DNA from: Ananas comosus
Taxonomy: Eukaryota > Streptophyta > Magnoliopsida > Poales > Bromeliaceae
NCBI RefSeq assembly: GCF_001540865.1
Contig: NC_033625.1
Span: forward strand, 10,555,363 to 10,619,362
Reading direction: 5' to 3'
Length of the DNA: 64,000 bases
Shown: piece by piece, positions 1 through 11,251 of the stretch
Layout of the letters: every line of letters begins with the position of its first letter
Numbering within the stretch: the first letter of the stretch is position 1
Translations under genes and position numbers: made by a program
Notes under the pieces: model-generated
Database searches by the model: none
What the model was told of the DNA's origin: nothing
The model's input: only the letters and a program-made list of their open reading frames with translations

Positions 1-802
1 GCAGTAGGTTCATTATACGAATAGAGTGTGCACTTATATAGAATCTATATCCCTTAGTAGATAGGGGTGTTAGTCCTATGTGATTTATGAGACCGAGTTT
101 AAAAGATCTTTGCCAAGGCAGAGTTAAAATCAAAATAGAGATTCTGATATTAGAAACTTGAGTCGAATAAATTTGACATATGACAGATGATGGGGTTTGA
201 CGAGTTATTCCATGGTCTCCGTCTAGTCGGGACTCATGATAGAAAACTGTATAACACCATAACTGCACCAAGAGGTTCAGTATTCCATTCTACTGGAATG
301 CCACTACATGCTGCAAAGCATCACTGGTGGATTGTGAGACTCATGAGAATTATCTATATGATCGATAATTCTCATTGGGCTGAGTTGGAATTGTTTCGAT
401 CCACTGAAAGGACTTTTAGTAATATTATTGATAGTGATCAAAATATATCTCACTACCAGATATAATAGAACCTATGGGGTCACACACATAAGAGGTTGTG
501 ATTGATCGGATAACTAGATCGCGATTTTTAAATTGCCGGAGGACCTAATTGTCAATATGTTGATAATTGGACTAATTTATAATTGTTACAAATTAGTGGT
601 ATTAAAATATAAATATTACAAGAGAGAACTTACTAATAGTTAGTAAATTATGAGAGGACTTATGTGCAAATATTGCATTATTAATTTGATATGATCAAAT
701 TAAGATAAAGTTCAAGTCAAATCAAATTAGGATTTGATCGATCTAACCAATTAAGGAAAGGATAAATTTAAATTTAGATTTGTACTTATCCTTAATGGTC
801 AT
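1..802 (-). repeat. Fragment of copia-like LTR repeat, inverted copy of 43,350-44,103
   Basis: Reading the reverse complement of this stretch gives, with scattered differences, the sequence at about 43,350-44,103, including the blocks around ATCGCGA and the TTATAACAATTATAAATTA-like tract. It is therefore a minus-orientation fragment of the same repeat family whose plus-orientation copies start with TGTTAGAAAA at 39,520 and 42,934. The fragment is cut at 802/803, where a B-group LTR begins with TGTAAGG. The 92-codon open frame at 187-465 lies inside this repeat and is not supported as a gene. The class assignment (copia-like) is inferred from the TGTTAGAAAA start and is moderate. Confidence 0.7.
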
Positions 803-2127
803 TGTAAGGTAATGAATCCTCGACGCGTAAACCGAACTTTAGTCGAAACTAACCAAAGTGTGGTATTGGACGCTTCGGAAGGGTCCGTTGAGCGTTCCAA
901 AAGTTCGGAATGACTTATAAGGGTGTAAAGGACCTTGGAGAGCATTATGGAGAAGTTCTAGAAATTTTTGCAGTGGAAATGCTCTCGGGGTCCGGACCCT
1001 GGCTGTAGACCCTGGCTGTAGGGTTCGGACCCCGAACACGAAAAGTTCTGAGTTGAGCCGAGTGTGTTGTGTGAGGGGCTTTGTCACGCCCCGGCCCAGC
1101 GGAAGCCCGCCCGACACGTGCACAGACCCGCCGTGTACACCGAACAACCACGATGCACACAAGGCGTCTACTAATACAAGAATGAGCAAGATCAAGTCCT
1201 AACAAGGCTATCAGAGCGAGTAATATAAAATCACTAATGTTCTATCACAAAGAGATCCACAAGATATACAAAGTGTATAAATATAAATCCAAAAGTCTAA
1301 CAATATCTCTAAATCAAATACATAATATATCTTTCCACAAGATACAAAAAGAAAGATGACATCGGGTCCCTCTAAATATCTCCGTAAAGGCTCTAACTAG
1401 TCGCTAACCCCTTACCACGATCCCTAGCCTCTCTCGCCGCGGAAAGCTCTGAAACAAAAACCATCAACAAATGGGGGTGAGAACTATTAAACAATAGTTC
1501 CCAGTAAGTAAGCCGCCGAGAGTGGCGAAATACACCACTAGGTCAACTAAGGCATGCTATAAAGGGGTAAGTAAACAACATATATAAAGCAAGTAAATTA
1601 AACATGTTTATTCATAGTCATGCCTCCACTATAGGATTAAATATCATATATATGATGTTCTAATTTCATTTGTTCAATTATATGCTAATATCAGTTTACA
1701 TACATAATCATTATATTCCGATGTCAATTTACATGCATAATCATTATATGCCGATGTCAATTTACATGCATAATCATTATGTCCATAATCTACAAAGCGT
1801 AAATTATGCGTTTCATTGCTATCCTAGCAATACATTCATATTAATTCACATAAGTGTAGGTTTACTACCACTAAGGTTGTCGATGTCATAATGTCTCACA
1901 AAATATTCAACTACTATGAATGCATCAAGTAGTAACATAAGGTAGCAAACCACAAGTATGAACATCTATCATGTATGCATCGACTACGGTGATGTACAAA
2001 GTCAAGTTAAGTCTCAATACCCAATTTACGAGGAACGTACACGTGGTAACGTCCCAGCTCGTGCCGTGCCTTAGTGGCCCCGTGGGGGTCATCATTTTTC
2101 CTGCAAGAAAAGAGACTCTGCCCACGG

Positions 2128-4822
2128 TGTCACGCCCCGGGACCGGCAGAGGCCCTCCCGGTAGCGCGCCCAAACCCGCCATATGTCTACACATATAAGG
2201 CGTCTACAACAACAATGGAAAATAAAACAAGAGAGCAAAAGAGTCTAACGATATCAGAGCAAAGTAAATATCTAAGTTCTACACGGAAGAGTAGACATAA
2301 AACTGGAATCCATTAATTAAGCCAAAGAGTAGTACAGAGGGAATCCCAAATACAAAAACTAAACATAAAGAGTATATAGGTGGTCTCTGTATACATGGTT
2401 CTCAAAATCTCTCTCTCTCTCTAATACAAAAAAAAGAGTAAACCACCTACGCTCACACGTAGCTCTCAGCTAACTAGCTACGTGACTCCTTTGCCGCGAT
2501 CCCGTGCCTCCGCCGGTGCTTAAGGCTCTAAAACAACAACAAGAAAAAGAGGGCGTGAGAACTATAATTTATAGTTTCCAGTGGGCAATTACTGACCTCA
2601 GCTCAATGCACCACTAGGCCCCAAAAGAAAAGGGTAAGTCCAAAAAGCAAGAATAATAATAATAAATAGTTTACATTTAAGGAAGCATGATTAAGAAGCT
2701 AAACAACTATGTTGCAAATAAACATGATGTCAAATGTGTAGTACATCTACTTTATCAAAACGAAGTATGTCCAAGCATGACTAATATGTCCCAACATAAC
2801 TGGCAAGTAGGTATCATGATCCACTATGTCAAAGTATGATGAATAGGCTCTATCATGGTAGCAAGCATACTATGATGCAATAAATAAGACTATCATGTAT
2901 ACTACAAGTCCCAACACTATGCTATAAGCATGTCAAGGTAATCCAACTACTAAGCCTATCTAGTAGTGTTAGTCAATTCCCGGTTCAGTGTCATTGTTTC
3001 CAACATGTTCGTGGACGTACATATTGTAGTCCAGCTTGTGCCACCTAAGTGTCGGTGGTAGCTCCAGCATTCCCACTCTAGGAATAAGTCTATTCCTCCC
3101 GACCCCGTAGGCTTCTCGATACCGCACGAGCGAACATAAGTCGCGTAGGCCAACTCCGGAGTGCCGGCTTGTAGGGAGCGACCCTCACAAGCATGTGCGA
3201 ATGAGCACAAATGGCAAGCAAGCATAATCATCGTCTCAAGTACCCAATCGTCATGTCTCTAACATGGTAATAGTCACTAGCATCTCAATGATCTAGCTCT
3301 AGGTCACAACATGAAGTTCCAATATTTACTAAGTTTAGTACCCCTTTATGACACTGAGACATTCCGACGTACAAGCATGTTCCAATTCTCTCAATGGCCC
3401 TATCCACTAGATTCACACATAACCCGAGCTCAATACTGCTTTATGACATTAGCTCACAATTTCACATGTCAATCTAGTCCAATGCCCCTTTTGTGGCATT
3501 ATAATAATTCCATGTCCAACTAGGGTTTAAGTCCAATAGCGTTTTACATAGATCAATTCTACTATATAAATAAGAACCCAAGTCCACCATAAGAATGCTA
3601 ATGCACACATAAGCCTCATATGCAAGTTCCTTACTTTATAGGGTCCAAAAATACAATGTATGTAATATAGACATTTTAAGCATTCTAAAATTCATAATAA
3701 ATATATCTACCATGATTATGCATGCTTTTTCATTTAACGAGACCCAAATCTTCACAATTGAGATTTTCTCATTTTGTGGCTAGGTCAAACCCACCGAACC
3801 GTCGCGGTGTCCTTCGTTTCGCCGAACGGAGTTGTCCACAAGTCTCAAAATACCCTAAAAGTAATAAGCGAAGAGATACACAAGCGTTACGAGCAACTCT
3901 AGGCTCAAACATTAACAATCACAAGGAAAGGGCAAAAACTCACCTAGGGAGTAGAAAATCTCTCTCAAGCTCCAAAAAAGAGCTAGAATCCTTCCAATCC
4001 AACCAAAAGGAAGATTCTAAACCAAGTAATTGAGCCTCAAAAGCCCTAGATCAAAAAGCCCCAAAATCAACCGTAAAATCCCATTTTAGGGTTTCATTTA
4101 CCACAAAGCAATAAAACTCCAATCTAGAGGGAGAGAATGAGCTACTAACCTTTTAGAAGCCTCCAACAAACTCCAAAGTCCTCCAAGTGTGGAGATCTCC
4201 CTTCTCTCAAGCTCCAAATCCAAGGTCCAAGCCACCAAAAGGAAGAAGAGAGGGTGTGGGTGAAGATCCAAGCCTCCAACAAGCTCTCTTCTCCTTCTTC
4301 TTCCTCTCCTTCTTCTTCTTCTCTCTCTAAGAGCAAGTGGAATGGTGGAATGAGGGAGAAGAGAAGGAGAAGTGACCATATAGGCCTTCTAGTGTAACAA
4401 AATCCAACTAAGTCTCTCAACTTTGCTCCCTGTGCAAAGCCCGGACTGGGCAGTTTTCGGATTGAGGGACCGGTCTCCCCGACATGGGACCGATCTCTCG
4501 GCCTGCCCTGAAAATTCCGACGTTCGGGAACCGGTCTCTCCCCGCTCAGGACCGGTCTCTCCCCGCGTGGATGCGCTCGGGGACTGGTCTTGCCCGCCAG
4601 GGACCGGTTGCCCCAAGGCTGCCGCAACACTGCTCACTGGGGGACCGGTCTCTCTTATCGGGGACCGGTCCCCGAGAGTAAAAACTCTCAGGACTTATCC
4701 AAAACTCAGGTTTTCGAACTTTTTAGATCGGAAAACATTCTACGACCCTCCACCCAGTGTGGAAAAAGCTCGAAACACATCCAATCACTCGAACCCTGCA
4801 ATTTGCACAGGTCGAGTGTACA
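2128..4822 (-). mobile_element. Solo A-group LTR (A2) nested in A1
   Basis: This 2,695-bp LTR runs from TGTCACGCCCCGGGACC to GAGTGTACA and is flanked by the exact duplication CACGG (2,123-2,127 and 4,823-4,827). Across the insertion the host reads CCCACGG then CATCCCACTTCGGCGCC, which matches uninterrupted A LTRs near 31,395. It contains the stem-loop (3,167-3,192) and a GGACCGGTCC array (4,467-4,675). The open frames at 2,956-3,231 and 4,098-4,630 arise from the stem-loop region and from purine/pyrimidine-rich repeats and are not genes. Confidence 0.93.
4467..4675 (-). repeat. ACCGGT palindrome array in LTR A2
   Basis: Six exact ACCGGT cores in GG-rich flanks, plus variants (ACCGAT, ACTGGT), lie within about 210 bp. 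They tend to come in pairs spaced 15-35 bp. In element orientation the array is in U3, upstream of the expected promoter. Confidence 0.85.
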
Positions 4823-5165
4823 CACGGCATCCCACTTCGGCGCCCAATCTCACACGGGCGATCTATCGTCGCAAGGCTAAACTCCGGAGTGTCGGTTTGT
4901 AGGGAGTGACCCTCACAAGCAAGTGCGAATGAGCACAAGGGCAAGCAAGCGTGATCATAGCATAGGGTCCACAATTTGGGATACTCAATCATCATGTCTA
5001 AAACATGAAATTTTCACACATCGACTCGACGGTCGAGTATTAGATCATTTATGTCATGTCTTGTCTTGTTTTCAACTACTTCGGTGATATGTCCCTACCA
5101 ACACATATAATGCTTAAAGCATGCATAGTTCATATGACAATATCCTATATAGGATAGTTCACTAT

Positions 5166-7869
5166 TGTCATGCCCCGGGACCCGGCGTAGGCCCGCCCGG
5201 TGCGTGCCCAGACCTACCATATGCCTGTACATATAAGGCGTCTACAATAAAAGCGATAATAAACCTGTGATACAAACATTTAGAGATATCAGAGCGAGTA
5301 TATAACTAGGTTCTATCAACAAGTAGAATCAAAAGAGACTAAACCACTAAAATAAAAAGTAAAATAATGCAACCCAAGTCTCATGATACATATAATGGGT
5401 GGTCTCTACAAAATGGTACAAGTCTCTCTACCTCTTCAAAAAGAAACAAAAGAGAGGTAGACCACCTATCGACAAATCCCTCACTAGCTAGCTCGAGGCG
5501 ATTCCTTTTCCGCGATCCCGAGCCTCTCCCGAAGTGGAAGGCTCTGTAAGAAAACATAAAAGAGGGGGCGTGAGAACTATAATTTATAGTTCCCAATGGG
5601 CAATTACTGACCCGAGCAAAATGCACCACTAGGCCGAAAACATAAGCAGATATGGATAATAATAAGTAACTGCGAAAAAGAAAGCATATAATAAATGCTA
5701 TACTACTATGCCACAAATATACATGATGTCAACATGGAGTACATCTACTCTATCATGATCCAATATGCCATAACATGTCTAGTATGCTCTATCACGGCAT
5801 CCAAATATGCTAAAATGCAATAAGCAATACTATCAAGTATACTACATGTCTAAGTGTCCAATACATATCTAGTATGCACTATCATGGCAACAAAGTATCT
5901 ATATGTCCCAATGTCCACTGAATCCAACTACGATATACGATCAAGTAGCGATTATTACATATATGACTCCGTGTCGATTTCCATTTCCAATCAAGAACCT
6001 ACACAAGGTAGTCCGGCTTGTGCCGCCTAAGTGCCAGTGGTAGCTCCAGCATTCCTCCTCGAGGAATGAGTCTAACCCTCCAGGCCCCCATAGGCTTCTT
6101 AATATCGCACGAGCGAGCATAAGTAGCGTAGGTTAACTCCAGAGTGCCGGCTTGTAGGGAGCGACCCTCACAAGCATGTGCGAATAAGCACAAATGGCAA
6201 GCAAGTATAGTCATCGTCACAACGATCCGGTCATCATGGCTCAACCATGGAAATGATCGCTAGCAACCCATAGGTCTAGTCCAATGTCCCAAGTGAAGGT
6301 TTAACCCTTCATTACGTCCAATGCCCCTTTATGGCATTATATCTCACTATGCCCAAATCTTGTGCCAACACTAATGCCACTTCATGACATTAGGTTTACT
6401 AAGTCCACACATATTCCAAGCCTAATGCCCCTTTATGACATTAGCTTGTTAAGTCCATATCTAGTCCAAGCCTAATGCCTCTTTATGACATTAGCTTACT
6501 ATATCAATTCCAAGCCTAATGCCCCTTTATGATATTAACTTACTATACCAAGTATGAGTCTAAGTCCAAGAATGCATTGCACTTGTCAATTTCACTATAT
6601 GAAACAAGATCCAAATCCACACATAGGAGTGCTATCCATAGGCCCAAGCCCAACATGCAACTCTCTACTACATAGAGGTCCAAAAATGCATTATATATAA
6701 CATGTGTATTTTAAGTATTTTAAAATTCACAAATAATCTATTTTACATGAATATGCATGCATTTCCATTTTACGGTATGTAAAAACCATTATAGGGATGA
6801 TTTATCCTGTTTTGGTAAGGCCAAACCCACCAAGTCTCCTCGCGACTCTTCGTTTGCGCCGACGAAGGTGCCCACAAGCCTCCTAACTCCCTAAAGGTTA
6901 AAGTAGGAGCAATACACGAACGTTACGAATAGCGAATAGGTTAAACATTAACCAACTCAATAAAAGGGTCAAAACTCACCTATAGTGGTGAAAATCCCTC
7001 ACAAGCTCCAAAGGGGAGCTAGAACCCATCCAAAGCAATCTAGATAAAGGTTCTAATAAGATCAATTGGACTTCAAAAGCCTCTAATCAAAAATCTCCAA
7101 ATCACACCCTAATTTCACATTTCTAGGGTTTCGATACAAAAATCATGTAAATCATGATCTAGGGAGGGAAAACAAGCAACTAACCTTAAGAGAAGCTCCA
7201 AACCATGCTCAAGTGGAGATCTCTCCTCCAACAAGCCTCAATCCAAGCTCCAAGCCTTCAACCATGGTGGAAAAGGCACCAAGAAGCAAAAAGGAGCAAA
7301 ATAAAGTGATTAAACTTCAAAAATCCTAACTAAAAGGAGAAGAATCAAAGAGAGGAAGAGGATGGCTGCCCTACCTTGCTCTCCTCTATTTCCCAGCTCA
7401 GGGAACACCAGGGGGCGTGGGTGGTATTTGTAGATAGGCTACAATTGCAAAAACACCCTCCTAGAATAAGCAGTCTGGGGACTGCAAAGTGTACCGGTAC
7501 ACGAGAAAGTGTACCGGTACAAAATCCTATACGCGCAAACCCGAGCCTCGGGTTGGCAGAAAATAGCCATCTGTACAGGTACAACCATAAGGTGTACCGG
7601 TACAAAATGTGTTCCGGCACAACCATCAAGGCTGTACCAGTACACAGCCCTGCTGAGGCTAACTCAAGAGCAGACCAAAAATCTAACTTTTTGGGTTTTG
7701 GTGCAAAGTTTTAAACCACAATTCTCGGGATGCGAGTTATAGGTTGGAACACTGTCTACGACCTTCCAGAAAATGTAGAAAAGCTCGAAATACAAACCAA
7801 ACACTCGAACCTTTAAGATAAGGGGCGGATGTAGCCAAGTGGCAATTTGCAAAAGTCTAGTGTGTTACA
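5166..7869 (-). mobile_element. Solo A-group LTR (A3) nested in A1
   Basis: This 2,704-bp LTR begins TGTCATGCCCCGGGACC and ends GTGTGTTACA. It is flanked by the exact duplication ACTAT (5,161-5,165 and 7,870-7,874). The stem-loop is at 6,150-6,175. The U3 array at 7,490-7,646 is of the GTACCGGTAC type, unlike A2's GGACCGGTCC type. No coding capacity is seen. Confidence 0.93.
7490..7646 (-). repeat. GTACCGGTAC palindrome array in LTR A3
   Basis: There are three exact GTACCGGTAC palindromes and three decayed ones (TGTACAGGTACA, GTTCCGGCAC, TGTACCAGTACA). It occupies the same LTR position as the GGACCGGTCC arrays of other copies. Confidence 0.85.
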
Positions 7870-8155
7870 ACTATTTTATTCAAGTCTCCAAATAAGTTCT
7901 CAACATACAATTACAACAATTGTTGAGAGAAACATTTACTAATGTCATCTGCAAAAGAATTATGATATGTCCATAAGTATCACAATGCATGTCATGCATA
8001 TGTCCTTCCACTAACATCCCCACTACATGGAGTAGAAATATTATGATGCAAATAATTAATTCCACTAGTATTACATGCAATCATCTCTATTAGGATTCGC
8101 CCCAAAGGCTTTATACTCTCTTTTCCTCATGTCTAAAACATGAAATATAACTATC

Positions 8156-8444
8156 GAACCCTAAATCGAATGTAATGTCGCAATGGCAAATACTAGTTGT
8201 TCTACTAGGTTAAATGCACCAAGTTACAATGTCACATGTCAAGTTCTAGTTGTCAACTAGGTTAGATACAACAATCTTAACTTCATGTTTAGCCTTGTTN
8301 GAACCCTAAATCGAATGTAATGTCGCAATGGCAAATACTAGTTGTTCTACTAGGTTAAATGCACCAAGTTACAATGTCACATGTCAAGTTCTAGTTGTCA
8401 ACTAGGTTAGATACAACAATCTTAACTTCATGTTTAGCCTTGTT
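8156..8444. other. 144-bp exact duplication around a single N (assembly join)
   Basis: 8,156-8,299 and 8,301-8,444 are the same sequence and are separated only by N at 8,300. This is what two overlapping contig ends look like when they are placed side by side without merging. It is best read as one copy within LTR A1. Confidence 0.85.
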
Positions 8445-9411
8445 ATTCACTAGGTCACAAAGTCACATTTACTTGTCTACACAAGCATATTATTCATCAT
8501 GTGAGATAATCACTTTTCTAACCTATTCACTAGGTACCCTCCAAGTAATGTATCATCATTCATACGCTAACATACTTCCTAAGATTGCATAAAACAGAAG
8601 TCATCATGAAGTGTCATTTAATGTACAAGTCCACATGTATGCCTCTACTACATAGAGCATTTATTTTACTACACATAACATGTATGTATCGTGTTTTCAT
8701 AAGCTCTGACATGTCATATTGAGCATGAATAATTATCTAATTATGTCTTAAAAATATAAGGAAGACATAGGGGAGTTCACCTATTTCGGTGAGGTCAAAC
8801 CCATCGGATGATCTTCGAACCCTTTTGTTCCTTCAAACGAAATTGTCCACCAAACTTCTAGCACCCTAAAAGAATTTCTAAGAGGGTTAGGGGCAACGAA
8901 CGAACACCCCACAAGCTCAACTTTAACCAACCGAACAATAGGTCAAAACTCACCTTGTATGGTGTAGAACCCTTCCAAACTCCAAATGAAGGCTAGGATA
9001 CTCCTAATCCAACCTAAAAGGAAGTTCTACACCCATCAATTTAACCGCAAAAGCTACAAATCAAAACCCCCAAATAAAACCCTAAATTTCTCATTCTAGA
9101 TTTTCCTCACAAAAATTCACAAGAAATATGATCTAAAGAGAAGATCACGGTTACTAACCTCTCTTGAAGCTCCAAACCAAGCTAGGAGTGAGCTAAGGTT
9201 AGAAATCTTTCCTCGAACAAGCTCCAATCCAAGCTCCAAGGCTTCTCCAATGGTGGGAGAACCACCAACATGCAAAGAGAAGCAAAGAGAGGTGATTAAT
9301 CCTCCAAAATCCAAGTAAAAAGAAAAGAAAATCAAATAGGGGAAGAAGAGAAGCTCCTTACCCTTCTCTCCACTGGTTCCAAGCTCAGGGAACCCAAAGG
9401 GGGGCGTGGGG

Positions 9412-9419
9412 TATATATA
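9412..9419 (-). promoter_or_regulatory. TATA box of LTR A1
   Basis: On the minus strand TATATATA follows GTTACAACTC. The same arrangement (GTTRCAACA then CTATATATA) occurs at 32,605-32,612 and 55,562-55,570, so the core promoter is conserved across groups A and B. Confidence 0.6.
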
Positions 9420-9477
9420 GAGTTGTAACAAACTAAAAGAAACCCCTCAACAACGCGCGCAGTCTGCATCTGCACTG

Positions 9478-9637
9478 TGTACTGGTGACACGGGCTGGAG
9501 TACCGGTACCAGGCAGCCGAGCTCGCCAAACCCGAGCCTCGGTCAGGCGAGAAAATACGCTGCATACCGGTACCCTCGCGATGCAGTACCGATACCAGGT
9601 CAAGTAACGGTACTCTGCCGATGAAGTACCGGTACTC
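9478..9637 (-). repeat. Decayed GTACCGGTAC array in LTR A1
   Basis: Two intact GTACCGGTAC copies and several one- or two-base variants (GTACCGATAC, GTAACGGTAC, GTACTGGT) lie just upstream of the minus-strand TATA box. Confidence 0.75.
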
Positions 9638-9863
9638 TGCCCTGCAGAACTCAATTCGAGAGTTGCCCAAAATATGCAATTTAGAGATCTTGGTGCCAAG
9701 TTCTCATCCTCGCTCCTTGGGACGCGAGTCATAGGTCGGAACACAGTCAACGACCCTCCAGAAAACCCAAAAAGGCTCAGAACACTAATCAAATACTCGA
9801 ACCTTGCAATTTGCTAAAGTTCAGCGTGTTACAGGCTTGGTGCAATTGTGGCTAGTGGGAGTG

Positions 9864-9870
9864 TATATAG
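9864..9870 (+). promoter_or_regulatory. TATA box of the 803-14,590 LTR
   Basis: TATATAG occurs in GTGTATATAGATAGG, followed within about 60 bp by a CT-rich stretch. This mirrors the promoter-to-leader layout of the other B LTRs. Confidence 0.45.
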
Positions 9871-10857
9871 ATAGGTCTCCAACTCATCTCTCTCATTTTC
9901 CCTCACTTTACCAACCAAAGAGAAAACTTTTTCTCTCTCTAAGCTCTCTCTCTCTCCTAGGGTTTGTACTAAGAGGTGGAGAATAGTGGAGAAGGCTTGC
10001 TTGGAGGTGAAGCTTCTTCTTCTGCTTCCTTAGCTTGAGAAGAAACTTGGTTTAGAGGTAAGCCTCATGAGATTTGATGGCTTGTGGTTAGGGTTTTGGT
10101 ATAATCCCTTATAAATGAGTTATATGGAAACCCTAGGTGATGCTATACTTGATTATTGTATGAATCATGAGCTATTTTGGTGTATTCTTGCAATAATGAA
10201 TTTTAGGGTTTCTAGAGAGGGTTTTGTCATGTGATGGGTTTGGATCTAAATTGACCCTATGAAAACCTAATTGAAGGTAAAACCGACACGGTGGGCAACT
10301 CAAATCGGAGTTCCTACGAGCGTGCGGCGAATCGTTGAAGAAAAGTACGATTTTCGGTTCGTTTGCTTTGGGTCTAGCCGAAACGACGTCTATAAATCGT
10401 GAGGCTAGGATTCTCGCACTTCGGCATTGTAAAAAGGTGGGGGGTGCTATCCGAAACAATCGGATTTTCTTTTATGTCTATGTTATTATATTGACCATGT
10501 ATGCATATGTATTGAGATCATGCATTGTAGAGTAGTTGTGTTAGTTCTTCCATTCCTTGCATGCTCTTATGGTACTTGTAGAATTATGAAATGGATCATA
10601 GTGAACTATGTGCATGAGGATTGGGTTGTGAATAAGGAACTCTATAGTGCTATGACAATGAGAACTAAAGACATTGTGACATACAAAGGTGGCATTTGGA
10701 TAGAGACATTGAGACATGAATGATGGCATTTGGATAGTAAATTGAGAACACTCAACATATGAGGATAGGGATTGGAATCTTCCCTGGCTTTGTTACCACT
10801 AGGTGGTAGGGTATCCTCGGGATAGAGGATTGGATCATACTCACATTACGTCTGTTC

Positions 10858-10884
10858 GCTTGGCGGTGGTCGCTCTACCCAAGC
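10858..10884 (+). other. Stem-loop of B LTR with GTCGCT loop
   Basis: Outer stem GCTTGG/CCAAGC, a weaker inner stem, and loop containing GTCGCT, followed 9 bp later by the CTCCGGAG palindrome. It is homologous in position to the stem-loops at 31,466-31,491, 45,854-45,879 and 49,489-49,514, but the stem bases differ on both arms. Confidence 0.6.
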
Positions 10885-11251
10885 AGTGGTCTCCGGAGTA
10901 CTTCACGGTAGGGGTTAACGTAGGTATCCCGCAGACGGTCCCGGGTGAGTGTAGCGGACATCTCCTTACTTGCGGGATTCGGTTGTGAGTCGGGGCTTAA
11001 CCTTCGGGTTAGCCGGAATGATTGGGTTATGAAATATGAATGGCATGCATCATGGGCATAGTAGTTGCTAGTACATGTTTACTGTACCTGTTTATTGTTT
11101 CATATTACTGAGGCATAGTAGCATGCTAGATGTTTATTATATTGCTAACCCTTCTACTTATGCCTGCTTAGACCTAGTGAAAAAATTGGCGGGGTCGGCG
11201 GCCGAACCTACTGGGAACTATTATTAGTTCTCATCTCACTTTGTCGCAGGG

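Larger units (their letters stand above)
1082..9833 (-). mobile_element. Solo A-group LTR (A1), host of two further solo LTRs
   Basis: It begins TGTCACGCCCCGG and ends AGCGTGTTACA, the two LTR ends read on the minus strand. It is flanked by an exact 5-bp duplication GGCTT (1,077-1,081 and 9,834-9,838). The LTR itself is 1,082-2,127, 4,828-5,165 and 7,875-9,833, about 3.3 kb once the nested LTRs are removed. There is no internal region and no second LTR, so it is a solo LTR left by recombination. The minus-strand promoter has a TATATATA box at 9,412-9,419, with decayed GTACCGGTAC palindromes upstream of it at 9,478-9,637. Confidence 0.9.

Noticed and set aside
2956..3231. Recurring short open frame containing FAHACEGRSLQAGTPEL, also at 5,999-6,244, 4,723-4,995 and 13,253-13,459
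   Set aside because: The shared residues come from the conserved stem-loop. B-group copies keep the hairpin pairing but not the peptide, so conservation is at RNA or DNA level.
4423..4902. Open frames rich in GPVSPR / TGLS over the ACCGGT arrays (also 38,544-39,219, 41,958-42,633, 44,551-44,745, 55,683-56,036)
   Set aside because: Low-complexity translations of GC-rich palindromes in several frames and on both strands, with no domain.
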